Shown here: positions 23,165 to 33,691 of the stretch, in pieces
How positions within the stretch are numbered: position 1 is the first letter of the stretch
How the letters are laid out: the number at the start of each line of letters is the position of its first letter
Assembly (NCBI GenBank): GCA_946406115.1
Contig: OX291556.1
Span: forward strand, 10,322,501 to 10,386,500
Direction of reading: 5' to 3'
Length of the DNA stretch: 64,000 nucleotides
Source: Apoda limacodes
Lineage: Eukaryota > Arthropoda > Insecta > Lepidoptera > Limacodidae
Notes under the pieces: model-generated
Told to the model about the DNA's origin: nothing
The model's input: only the letters and a program-made list of their open reading frames with translations
Database searches by the model: none
Translations under genes and position numbers: made by a program

Positions 23165-23786
23165 TTAGCATTTAGCATTTAAAGAGAGGTAGGGCACTGC
23201 AAGTACTCGCTCTAATAAGCCACCCGAACAACTAAAGCAGGGCATAGCGAGTACTTGCTCGAATGAGCGGCCCGAACTGGGGAGGTACCTCCACCTTACA
23301 GAAAACCGCGGCCATAATAACACTAACATTGAGTAGTGTTGTGTTCCTGGCGGTGAGTAAGGTTGCCAGAGCTCTTTGAGGATTCGCTGCGCGGACAGCG
23401 GGGGACCGGCGGTGCTTGTTGCTGTCATGCTCGGCGTAGACGCGGCGTGCTGGTTCGGCGGTCAGGGAGACCTGATGAAACGGCTGACCGCTGGCCGCCC
23501 GCAGGTTGAACGGGATCCCGAACCCAGGGATCACTTAATCTCCGCCCTGGGAGGCTGATCCGCCAGCCTGTGTAAAGTATCTGAAGTAGTAGTCGTGCCG
23601 GAGAAGGAGACCGGAGTGGACCCGGCTACTACAACAGAGGGGGATCAGGGGCCCTTCTGCCCGCCGTGCCAGCAACCGTATCATCTGTGGCGAGCTTCGG
23701 CAGTCTTAGAACCGCACCTTTTGTCCTCTAAGCTGTCTGTGCAGTGAATCCTCATCCTTAGTCTTAGTTACTTTTTTTTATATATT

Positions 23787-24495
23787 ATGGCCATGAGAAC
23801 GAACAAGAAAAGAGTTTGTACAGCGGCTACTCCATCCACATATAATGTGGATTTTTGCAACATAAGGGGTATTCACGCAAATCTTAACGCAGTCCACCAC
23901 CATCTCGAAACTGCGCAGCCGACCATTCTTTTTCTAACGGAGACGCAGATATCCTGCCCGGCCGACACATCATACCTTCACTATCCCGGCTACAAGCTCG
24001 AACACAATTTTATGAGTCGTGCCGGTGTATGTATGTTCGTCCGGGCGGATATCTTCAGGGACCTGTCGATATTGTGGGTGCGCGTAGATTACGGCGGCCA
24101 CACTCGTATCTATGCGTACCTATACAGGTCTCATAGCGGTGACACGGACGTAACTCGACTCTTCACGCACCTGAGTTTGACGACTGACAAAGTTCTAGAG
24201 CAATATCCCACAGCAGAACTAGTTGGGAGACTTTAACGCCCACCATCGCGAGTGGCTCAGTTCTCGAACCAATAACTATGCTGGGATATCTGCTCATGAA
24301 TTTGCTCTGACCTATGGAGTCTCTCAGCTGGTACTTTCTCCAACGAGAATACCAGATATAGAGGAACATATGAGCTCCTTACTGGACCTTCTGCTGACTA
24401 CTCGTCCGGACGGATACTCCGTCTCAGTGGATGCGCCTCTTGGCTCCTCGGGCCACTGTCTCGTTCGGACTCAAGTGTCATGCACACCAAACTGA
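23787..24495 (+). pseudogene. LINE AP-like endonuclease domain, frameshifted
   Basis: Starts MAMRTNKKRVC. The domain motifs follow in order: CNIRGIHANL, LFLTETQI (metal-binding Glu), then after a frameshift near 24228, VGDFNAHHREWL, the SLLDLLLTT segment and LGSSGHCLV. The final motif is normally S-D-H in this endonuclease family; here the aspartate is a glycine (GGC), so a catalytic residue is lost. A second frameshift near 24485-24495 moves into the frame that holds the linker and reverse transcriptase. The domain nicks target DNA to prime reverse transcription in active relatives. Confidence 0.85.
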
Positions 24496-26647
24496 TCCTT
24501 CTGGGCCAACTAATTGGCGTCGTGTATGGCACTATAAGTCGGCAGACTGGGATGGATTGCGAGAATTTTACGCATGGTACCCGCGGAGGCAGATCTGCTT
24601 TAACTTAGAAGATCCTGACGTCTGCGCAGCCGCAGTCACTGAGACAATCCTTGCTGGTATGGAATGCTATATTCCTTACCCGCGAGTAGCTGCCGGCGTC
24701 AAAAAACGACTGTGGTTTAATAGGTCTTGCAGAAAAGCTAAAATTCTTAAGCAAAATGCATATGAGGCTTAGACCACGGCTCGTTATAATAAGGATCCGA
24801 ATATTTCTGAGTTAAAACGCAAATTAAATGCTGCCTCGAGGTTCAGTTAGAAAGCAACTGCCAGAGCAAAATTCCAATTCATCGGCAAAATAGGTGGGCG
24901 ACTTGCGAGCTATCCTTCCGGGAGTCGTGCTTTCTGGTCGCTTGCCAAAGCTGCCGAAGTGAACTTTTGCCAGTCGTCGTTACCACCACTGCGAAAGACC
25001 GATGGTGACTTGGCCCAGAGTGCTAAAGAGAAAGCCGATCTACTGGGCAGTCTCTTTGCCTCGAACTCGAATATGAACAATGAAGGCGCTGTACCACCTA
25101 CTATACCGTGGTGCGGTAAGACCATGCCGGAAATCTCCATAACGCGGCGGGAGGTCAGTCGGGCGTTGCTTACACTAGACGTTCATAAGTCGAGTGGGCC
25201 AGACGGTATACCAGCAGTGGTGCTTAAGCAGTGTGCTCCTGAGTTATGTCCTGTACTCGCGCGCCTCTTCGCGCTTTCCTACCACACTAGGCAATTTCCG
25301 TCTTCATGGAAGACTGCGAATGTGCACCCGGTGCCCAAAAAGGGCGATAGATCAGATCCATCGAATTACAGGCCTATCGCTATTACCTCTCTCCTCTCTA
25401 AGGTGATGGAGCGTGTGATCAACACACAGCTTCTAAGGTACCTAGAAGTACACGATCTGGTCAGTGACCGTCAATATGGCTTTCGCCACGGTCGCTCGAC
25501 TGGTGACCTTCTAGTGTATCTCACACACCGATGGGCACTAGCCATTGAGAGTCAGGGGGAGGCATTGGCATGTAGCCTGGACATAGCGAAGGCGTTCGAT
25601 CGGGTCTGGCACCGGAGTCTTCTATCGAAGTTGCCATCTTACGGAGTGCCCGAGGGTTTGTGCAAATGGGTGGCTAGCTTTTTGTCCGGCAGACGCATAC
25701 GAACCGTAGTTGACGGTAGTTGCTCTGATAGCATGGACATTAATGCTGGTGTCCCGCAAGGCTCTGTGCTGTCTCCTACGCTGTTTCTACTGCATATCAA
25801 TGACATGTTGGACATCAACAACATACATTGCTATGCAGATGACAGTACTGGAGACGCTTTTTACACGGGGCGTGCAAATATCCCTCGTTCCGTTGTAGAG
25901 GAAAACCGCGGAGAACTTGTGTCTCAAATCGAGACCACACTGTCCCAGGTCTCTGACTGGGGACAGGTAAACTTAGTCCGATTCAACCCTACAAAGACAC
26001 AAGTGTGCGCGTTCACCGCTAAGAAAACTCCATTCACTGTAGTTCCACAATTCCAGAACACTCCCCTCTCCATCTCCAAGAGCATTGGGATCCTTGGTGC
26101 CGACATCTCCAGCGATGTTCAGTTCCGAGATCATTTACAAGATAAGGTGAAGCTTGCGTCCAAAAAACTTGGTGTACTCAACAGAGCGAAGCAGTACTTC
26201 ACGTCGGGGCAAAGGTTGTTACTTTACAAGTCGCAAGTTCGGCCCCATATGGAGTACTGCTGCCATCTCTGGGCGGGTGCACCCGGATACCAGCTTGGAC
26301 CTTTTGTCTCGGTTCAACGACGGGCTGTGAGAATTGTCGACGATTTCAAACTCACTTGCGGTATCAAGCCCTTAAGTGTGAGGAGAGATTTTGCCTCCCT
26401 GTGTGTGTTCTACCGCTTGTACAATGGGTTTTGTTCTGAGGAATTGTTCGAAATGATGCCCACGGCTGCTTTCTACCATCGCACCGCTCGCCATCGGCAG
26501 GGAATTCATTCTTACACTTTAGAACCTATATGGTCGCGTACAGTGCGGTTTCAGAGAAACTTCCTCCCGCGAACGCTTAAGTTGTGGAATGAGCTCCCTG
26601 CCAAGGTTTTCTCCAAGGACTACAGTATTCAAGAAAGAAGTTATTAG
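24496..26647 (+). pseudogene. LINE reverse transcriptase, linker broken by stops
   Basis: The linker reads NWRRVWHYKSADWDGLREF, then meets in-frame TAG stops at 24770-24772 and 24848-24850. From 24851 the frame is open to 26647. Reverse transcriptase motifs appear in order: SSGPDGIPAVVLK, FPSSWKTANVHPVPKKGD, NYRPIAITSLLSKVMERV, QYGFRHGRST, LDIAKAFDRVWH (motif A Asp), AGVPQGSVLSPTLF (motif B) and HCYADDST (motif C YADD). The thumb and C-terminal region follow with EYCCHLW, FYRLYNG and LWNELPAK. The catalytic residues are all present, so the domain decayed only in its linker. The last residues differ from sister copies because a few codons are missing before the stop. Family: CR1/Jockey superfamily; the exact clade needs a tree. 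Confidence 0.9.
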
Positions 26648-26728
26648 ATTTATGAAGGGTCGGCAACGCGCGAGTTATACCCCTGGTGTTGCAAGCGTCC
26701 ATAGGCTACGGTAACCGCATAAAAAAAA

Positions 26729-27561
26729 GAAGCTTAATATAGGTATACATCCTAGTTTTTGTTCTAAGGAAGAAATTTAATATGATTTAATACCAGGCAT
26801 TGAAAAAAGCGTTCTTTTTCTTTCAAGAATAATAAGAGCTACCGATCTAAAACCAAGCATCAAGTAGGTATTCTTAGACCTTCTTCTTGACTTAGTCAGT
26901 ATTATCAGCTCAGGAACACGATTAAATTATTTTGGCTCGATACTTTTGTTTTTATTCGAAATCACCTCTTTAAAATCATTAAAATATAATGAAAATAAAA
27001 ATGAGACTATCATAATAATCTCAGAACAGTTTAATTATAGGTACTTATAGGTAACAACAAATCATACAATTCAACAGCTAGAAATTTTGATATTTCCGTT
27101 AATTATAATAAATTAATAAGATAAATTTTTTGCTTCCGACTTGCCTCTAAAGCAGCTAGGATGATAATTGCCCTTCACTATGCAATAGTTATCAATGTCT
27201 CGCCTTAACACAAAATCTTTCCGTTGATTTAGTTGAAATGATTTGTTCTTTCGATTAGATAATACGAAATAAATTTTACTAAAGCAAAAAAAAAAAATTC
27301 AAGCTGTCATGTTTTTATCTTAAAAACAATATATTTAGTAACTTTTAAATTAACTTGATTGTCATAGTAATAAATAACCCAAGAAACGATAATCACTTGC
27401 ATGATGTAAAAATCTAGTTTTTCTACAGTTTTTGAGCAATGCCTGCTCTAACCTTGGGCAAACCTTATAGTGATACTAAGATGACTGAATATTATAGAAA
27501 AGCATTCATACATAAGCTGAAACCCGACATCAGAATCCTCGCTTTAACATTGATATAGGTA
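26729..27561. other. AT-rich non-coding stretch
   Basis: No gene, repeat boundary or RNA recognised. Confidence 0.45.
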
Positions 27562-28303
27562 CAGGGTGGAAACGTTAAATGATCTCATTCGATTATTTCT
27601 AAACCAGACACGATATCGAAATACTGATTATTGATCCTGAAAGTGCTTCTCGAACTCTATCCAATGGTATCAATAATGGTTGATAAAATCAACTGGATCT
27701 ATCCAAAAAAAATTATGTTTTCAGTTTCAATACATCTAGTATGGCGACATAAAGTGAGATATTTTATCATTTACGTACGTACTTATAAAGATATTATGCA
27801 CTTCTTAATACCAGCACCAATAATTGCAATAGATAGTAGATACACGTGTCTCTACTCCCCGTGTTTACATTCTACTTGGCTATAATAAAAGAGTATCTAA
27901 ATAAACCAAACAGGCTGTATAAATTTAATTTTTTTACCTCGATTTAATTAAAAAAAATAATTAAAAGATGCACGATGCCAAAAAACGTACCTTTTATTTT
28001 GTTTGTACATAAAAGTTTTGCTTTTTTAATAAAGTAATGATGGCGTATTCTAATGTTGAAAAAATTAAAACTGTATTATCAAAATTATTTAGGTATCGTG
28101 CGATGAGTGCCATGTCGCCATACTTAATGTATGGAAGGTGAAAACATTAAATTTTTGGATAGATCCAGTTTATTTTATAAACCATTATTGATAAAATTGG
28201 TTAGAGCTCGTAAAACATATCCAGGATCAATAATCAGTATTTGGATATCGTTTACGGTTTAGGAATAATCGAGTGAGATCATTTAGCGTTTCCTTCCACC
28301 CTG
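27562..28303. mobile_element. 742-bp foldback element with 190-bp inverted arms
   Basis: The left arm (27562-27750, starting CAGGGTGG) and right arm (28112-28303, ending CCACCCTG) are diverged inverted copies. Shared strings include AATACTGATTATTGATCCTG, AACTGGATCTATCCAAAAA and TATGGCGACAT. The 360-bp centre is AT-rich and non-coding. The structure is that of a non-autonomous DNA transposon with long terminal inverted repeats. Target duplications are unclear (flanks GATATAGGTA and TATATACTCT), so I do not assign a superfamily. The 84-codon frame at 27631-27885 is incidental. Confidence 0.85.
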
Positions 28304-28470
28304 TATATACTCTGTTTTTTTCGTACTTGTCTTATGATAAAACTATCTTATATAAAACTATGATATTGGCTGAAAATTTAAAGAAGGCGAATTGCACAAT
28401 CAGGTTACCACAGAAAGATTGAACTATGAGTATATTCTTTCTAGTGGCTTTTCTTATTTAATATAAATCA

Positions 28471-28655
28471 TAGACTGCGGTCGTGGGTCTGATTCCCGCA
28501 CAAGGAATACATTAATTATTTGTGTTTAACTTGACACTGGATGTTTTCTGTGCATAATATGTATGTATTTTTATTATATATTAGATGTCTGGTATCCGTA
28601 CTACAAGATTTCTTAGTTGAGGACTTAACAGCGCTGTGTTTGTAACGTCACAAAA
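28471..28655 (+). repeat. SINE, 5'-truncated, variant family
   Basis: Begins inside a tRNA-like head (GACTGCGGTCGTGGGTCTGA then TTCCCGC, a B-box relative), followed by CTGGATGTTTTCTGTGCATA and ATGTCTGGTATCCGTACTAC, ending near CAGCGCTGTGTTTGTAACGT. It shares the overall plan of the 55741-55990 SINE but differs in the body. Confidence 0.6.
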
Positions 28656-29450
28656 AGTTGTCTTGGTTTTAAGTTTACAAAATAAGACAAGTTAAAAAAA
28701 CAGCTTGCACATTTTATGCTTAAGTAGTAAAATTACCCGATAAAATTAGGCATATGTAAATTTATCTTTCATATGTCACAAGAAATAAATTTACACAAGC
28801 AAAGCTTCGGGTGCCTAGTCGTTTATACACGGAAATATTTTTTCTTTGAGTCAGTTATATTGAAGATAATTAAGATAATTTTACTAGTTCAATATTTGAA
28901 ATCTAAGATTATCTTTATTACAGCTGACAGATTAAAGCCCTCTAGTTACGGGAGCGTCGGTAAAGAGGCCTCGGTGGTTTAAGAAGCATGTAACGTATTA
29001 TTTTGATGAGGTAAAGAATACCTGTGAAATACTGATGCCTCTATACATTTTTTAATGCTATTTCTGTAATGACTGAAGTGAAAATCAATATAGTAAGGTT
29101 CGGTAGGTGTCCTTACACAACTTGCATTTAAGAGGTTTTAATACACTCACTAATTCGTGTCTGTTTCTGCTTGAACTCGTGATAAACACATTAAAATGTT
29201 TACGCTTGACATAATATTTAAAATATATATATTTAAAAACACAAATGCTATTATAAAACAAACAGGAATTCTTGAAACTATATAATGTGATGTTTTACAT
29301 CAATATTGCTATAGTAAAATTGTCAGGCATTTTTCAAAGAACAGCATGAATGAAATCCGGGTTGTTGGCACGACAGGCAGAAGACGAAATACCACTGCTC
29401 TACTTTGGACTGTTTGTCGATCACCAAAGGTTTGAGAAGGTTATTAACAA
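28656..29450. other. Non-coding stretch
   Basis: 28925-29005 (GGCCTCGGTGGTTTAAGAAG then CATGTAACG) may be another SINE-head scrap. No gene recognised. Confidence 0.35.
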
Positions 29451-30304
29451 TACTGGCCTACAAAAGAAGGTATAACAGTTTTTAAATTGATTTTTCTCCT
29501 AAACTATTAAACTTAGAGACTTGAAATAAAAACCACATTTAGAACAGTTAAAAAAGATTTTTGAACATAAGTTTATTTCACTGAACTTTATGTTTTTAAC
29601 ATAAATGAAACATAAAAAAATAGCCATTTTCACTGAATGGCAAAAACTTAAAAAACCTTGAAAAAGGTGTTTTTCGTCTTAAAATCACCTTTATAAATAA
29701 CTGGTGTTGCCTCCTCTGGCTCTGATCACAGCTTCGAGTCTGTTTGGCATACTGAAGACGAGGTTTCGGAGACGATGTTGCCTGTTTAAGATCATTAAGG
29801 GTGACAGGAGGTCGTCTGCGTCGTCTGAGCAGCCTTCCGAGCTCATCACAAGCGAATTGACCCATCACCCATATTTACCAGATATGGTCCTGCATACTCA
29901 TTAAGGATCTCTTGAGTATATCTCACCCCGGTCAGAGTGCCATTTTCTATGACCACTAACTGTGTGCGACCTTCCGAAGAGATGCCAGCCCATACGTGTA
30001 CAGAGCCCCCGCCGTATCTCCATCTTTCTGTAAAGCAGGGTTGAGCGTATCGCTCACCAGGCCGCCTGCAGACTTTTCACCTTCCGTCATGAGTGAATAA
30101 TGAGAAACGTGACTCATCCGTGAACAGGACTATTGCCCATTCTTCTTCACCTCACTGTAAGTGGTCACGAGCATACCTCAATCTGTTAACCCGATGCCCT
30201 GCCTCAAGTTTGGGACCATTTGCTGGCCTGTAGGACTTCAGGTTTACCTCCGCAAATCTTCTTCTGACCTTGTCCGGTAATGAAATCATCCTAATATATT
30301 GCTC

Positions 30305-30825
30305 CCAAAAATCAAACTTACTATGGTTAGGAAGCAAGTTGGCTCCATGGCTGTCAAAGCCTTTAATAATTTACCACTGTACTTGAAAGAACTCCCGCTA
30401 CATCGTATCAAAATAAAAGTTCACGAATGGCTGCTGGAAAAATGTTTTTACTCATTTAACGAATACTGTAATAACTAATTTTGAATACTGTTTATTTTTT
30501 ATTTCTTTTGACATCAATAATTTTTATGTGTTAATAGTGTCATAAAAATTTAATACGATGTAGCGGGAGTTCTTTCAATTTTTATTTATAGACATTACCT
30601 AAAATTTTTATTATTTCAAAATGACATTTGTGTATTTTTTAATTTTTTTTTTTTTATTGAGTTATCTAAATTGTAACTAGCTTGAATAGAACTTGAAAAT
30701 ATATTTATTGTAACTAATAACCTAATATTTAGGTTTTCTGTACGCTCAGCAGAGTTAATTATGGCCGCTCTGTAAAAAAAATGTATTATCTTTTGTATTC
30801 ACCCATAATTACGGAATAAATGAAT
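30305..30825 (+). mobile_element. 5'-truncated LINE nested in the Tc1 element
   Basis: The first frame reads KQVGSMAVKAFNNLPLYLKE, then KIKVHEWLLEKCFYSFNEY, typical of the extreme C-terminus of a LINE reverse transcriptase protein (YNxLP ... FK..LK..LL). A stop and an AT-rich 3' UTR follow, ending AATAAATGAATTTGAAT. It interrupts the transposase reading frame, so it is younger than the Tc1 insertion. Exact edges and target duplication are not clear. Confidence 0.7.
30385..30576. repeat. 24-bp perfect inverted repeat in LINE 3' region
   Basis: 30385-30408 and 30553-30576 are exact inverted copies (core ACTCCCGCTACATCG and its complement), separated by 144 bases. The left copy is in the coding end and the right copy in the 3' UTR of the nested LINE. 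Confidence 0.9.
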
Positions 30826-31539
30826 TTGAATCCCTCAGCAGAAGAAGCTGCTGTTGGACCTGAACTGCATTGAGGTGACGAATTCTCAAAATAGTGCTGA
30901 CAATATATCGGTCTTCTCTAGCAGTAGTGCATCTGGGACGGTCATTACATGGTCTTCTGAGATGGTTTCCTGTTTCTTCGTACCTTAGTTTCACCTTGAA
31001 GACCGTTCTTAATGCACACCCACCATTCTTGCAGTACGACGCATACTGATGCCTAGTTCCAGATTTGCCATATTTCTTGCACATTCTTCAGGTGAAAGAG
31101 GCATGATAATTAATGTTTACCTGCTGAAGATACCTTGGCTTATGAATTAAATGTAAATGATCAAAGAACAAATGCGAAAACAAAAGCAGAAAGCTAAAAG
31201 TAAAAAAATACAGCATTTGAAAAAGCAGTCTTTTCCTTTTTTGTTTTTTTTTCAGCCATCATTTAAGAGGAGGTTGTCAAAAAGGAGTTTTTATATAACA
31301 AAGCTAAATTTTCTGCATAATGCTTTTTATTTTAAGTTTCTAATGTAAATAGAACAGAAGTTGTTGTCACGCTTATGAGTGTTATACCTTCTTTTGCAGG
31401 CCAGTGTATTTGTATTTACACCCTCGAATGAGTATTCGAATAAATATTGGAAAAAAAACAAAATAGAAAGAATGAAATGAAAGTTACTATACGAAAAGAC
31501 ACTGATTTTTCATGAGCCTGAGAAAATAGCAAAAAAATG

Positions 31540-32590
31540 CTATTTATATATTTTTTATATCATTAAGGTGGCAAACAAGCTTATGGTCCGCCTCATGGTA
31601 AGCGGTCACTGTAGGCTTTGGACGCTTACAACACCAGAGGTATCACTCGCGCGTTACTAACACTTTCAAAAATCTAGTAACTTCGTTCTTGACGAACCCC
31701 ATACTGTAGTCCTTAGAGAAAACCATGGCAGTGAGCTCATTCTACAACCCAAGCATTCGCGGGAAAAAGTTTCTCTGAAACTGCACTGAACGCCACCATT
31801 TCGGTTCTAAAGTGTGAGAATGAATTCCCTGCCGATGGCGCGCGGTGCGATGGTAGAAAGTAGCCGTGGACATCATTCTGAACAATTCCTCAGAAAAACA
31901 ATGCCTCCTGAGGCAAAGTCTCAGACTTAAGGGCTCAATACGGCAAGTAAGTTTGGGATCGTCGAAAATTCTCACAGCCTGTCGTTGAACCGAGTCAAAA
32001 GGGCCAAACTAGTATCCGGGTGCACCCGCCCAGAGATGATAGCAGTACTCCTTATGGGGCCGAACTTGCGACTTGTAAAGCAGCAACCTTTGCCACGACA
32101 TGAAGTACTGCTTCGTTCTGTTGAGTACCTACAAGTTTTTTTGGACGTCAGCTTCACCTTGTCTTGCAAATGGTCCCGGATCTGAACATCGCTGGAGATG
32201 TCAACAACAAGGATCCCAATGCTCTGGGAAAAGACAAGGGGAGTGTTCTGGAATCGTGGGATCACAGTGAACGGGGTTTTCTTAGCAGTGAACGAGTCTT
32301 TGTAGGGTTGAATTGGACTAAGTTTTCCTGTCCCCAGTCAGAGAACTTGGACAGACTGGTTTCGATATGAGGCACAAGTTCTCTACGCTTGACTTCCTCA
32401 TCGGAACGAGGGATGCTTGCACGACCCGTGTAATAAGCGTCTCCAGTACAGTCACCTGCATAGCACTGTTTTTGTTGATGTCGAACATGTCATGTCGACT
32501 TATGAACGTCTAAAGAAAGCAACGCCCGCCGGACCACCCGCTGTGTTATAGAGATTCCCGGCATGGTCTTACCGCACCACGGTACAGCGC
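31540..32590 (-). pseudogene. CR1/Jockey LINE copy, reverse strand, internal deletion
   Basis: On the reverse strand, from 32590, it matches the long copy from about 25070 (AATATGAACGACGAAGGCGC) to about 25200. It then jumps to about 25798 (GACATGTTCGACATCAACAA) and continues to the 3' tail CCACCTTAATGATATAAAAA at 31545. The missing 600 bases contain most of the reverse transcriptase palm, including motifs A and B. Reading-frame pieces with SIGILVVDISSDVQIRDHL and EELFRMMSTATFYHRTAR remain. Inactive. Confidence 0.85.
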
Positions 32591-33439
32591 CTTCGTCGTT
32601 CATATTCGAGTGACAGACAGACAGAGACTGTCAGGCGTGATTTTATTCCATAAGTTTTGCGTGCGAAAATATGAACGAAGCAAAGGATATAAAACAATAT
32701 TAAAAGATTTGAAATAAAATATTTGAGCTGACGAGCTGCAAAACATTGGGCACGCTCTCGCAACATCACAATCACAATGCACATTTCGTTAAATTTGAGC
32801 TGAGCTGTGAGCCGGCTCGCAGCTCCGGCTCAGGTACTTGAGCTGCAGCTCACGAATATTCCTTAAGTTACCCAAGTTTATTTCTGGAATTTGTTGTTTG
32901 TTGCTGTTTGAACGTGATGTAAAGGAAACCTTGCTTCGTGTCAACATTTCATGGGTCTCGGGCAACTGGAAGTGCTCCATAGGTTTTGATTTATTTGTGA
33001 AAATTTCAAGTGACCGTAGACCTTAGTATTAAATAGTAATTTCAACTTGATACCTTAACGCGTTCCTGAGAAGAAATGCCTTGACAGATCTTATAAGGGT
33101 TCCTTTTTTCCTTTTGACGTACGAAACCCCAAAAATTAATTGATCGAAGGTTCTTTTAACCAAAGAAGTGGTTTTTTAGAAGCGGCACCATCCCTTCATA
33201 ACTGGTTTCTGTGGTTTAAACGTTTTTCGTACTTTATGATTTTTAACTTTTCATGAATGGTTTAATGCCTAACGTTTTACTAAAGCAATGTTCTTAGATA
33301 ACGACATAAGTTTAAAAAAAAAAAATTATCTCTTTCTGTATATATGTCGGCGGCCGATCGTAAAATCCGGCAAATCACGAAATTCCTAGGCAGATCGTAA
33401 AGTATGGAAACGAAAGGAACAGAAATCGCACTGTATAAG
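32591..33439. other. Non-coding stretch
   Basis: 33090-33140 has GGGTTCC...GAAACCCC resembling the edge of a GGGTTCC-type repeat. Short frames on both strands lack resemblance to known families. Confidence 0.4.
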
Positions 33440-33691
33440 TCAAGTATGATAGGTTAGGTTCAGTCTCCCTTTTGTAAAAGTTGATGCCGATGCGGCTATA
33501 ACCAGGTTGTCTGCCCACCTGGTAAGAGGCTGAAAGGCTTTTAACCCACAGTATATAAGGCTTTTGACTGACCTTATTTTTGGCAATGGGATAGCTTGAA
33601 TCTCACGGCGATGACCGAATTCTGCGCGGGCGAACTCTTTTAGGTTCTTATTATATAAAATCCAAGTATTAGTGTAAGGAATGTTGTTCAA
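33440..33691 (-). CDS. Unassigned 83-codon open frame
   Basis: The reverse frame reads NLKEFARAEFGHRREIQAIP, then LPKIRSVKSLIYCGLKAFQP and LTRWADNLVIAASASTFTKG. Its composition looks more protein-like than the surrounding AT-rich noise, with mixed charged and hydrophobic residues and varied codons. I recognise no family. It could be a fragment of a mobile-element protein or an exon of an unknown gene on the reverse strand. No splice sites were convincingly placed. Confidence 0.25.
   Translation of the reverse strand: MNNIPYTNTWILYNKNLKEFARAEFGHRREIQAIPLPKIRSVKSLIYCGLKAFQPLTRWADNLVIAASASTFTKGRLNLTYHT

Larger units (their letters stand above)
23165..26728 (+). mobile_element. CR1/Jockey-superfamily LINE, longest copy, inactive
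   Basis: A GC-rich 5' leader (23165-23780) is followed by endonuclease and reverse transcriptase coding sequence and a short 3' UTR ending in an A-run at 26720-26728. The leader contains two related 37-base blocks, each ending in a CCCGAAC-type string (23190-23276). No ORF1 (gag-like) protein is seen. The 3' UTR stops at GTAACCGCAT, about 40 bases before the stem-loop CCACCTTAGTGG that ends the other copies. Codon use and GC content are clearly higher than in the flanks. Confidence 0.85.
29690..31084 (-). pseudogene. Tc1-family transposase, deleted and interrupted
   Basis: Reading on the reverse strand from 31084: helix-turn-helix part with YEETGNHLRRPCNDRPRCTT and AREDRYIVSTILRIRHLNA, then the LINE insertion. 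It continues with SLPDKVRRRFAEVNLKSYRP, ANGPKLEAGHR, LFTDESRFSLFT (first catalytic Asp), a TGA, RRPGERYAQPCFTERW, GGGSVHVWAGISSEGRTQL, VVIENGTLTGVRYTQEIL and NEYAGPYLVNMGDG. It then jumps to DELGRLLRRRRRPPVTLNDL and the C-terminus. The roughly 50 residues that carry the second Asp and the third acidic residue in this family are missing. The enzyme therefore cannot cut or join DNA. Confidence 0.9.
29451..31408 (-). mobile_element. Tc1-type transposon with nested LINE insertion
   Basis: Ends are inverted: TACTGGCCTACAAAAGAAGG (29451 on) and CCTTCTTTTGCAGGCCAGTG then TA at 31408. The TA at each edge matches the TA target of Tc1/mariner elements; the left end lacks two bases (CA) next to it. Inside, on the reverse strand, lies a transposase gene in pieces (31084-29700) interrupted by about 520 bp of LINE sequence near 30305-30825. 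Without the insertion the element is about 1.4 kb, somewhat short for the family because part of the transposase is deleted. Confidence 0.85.
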
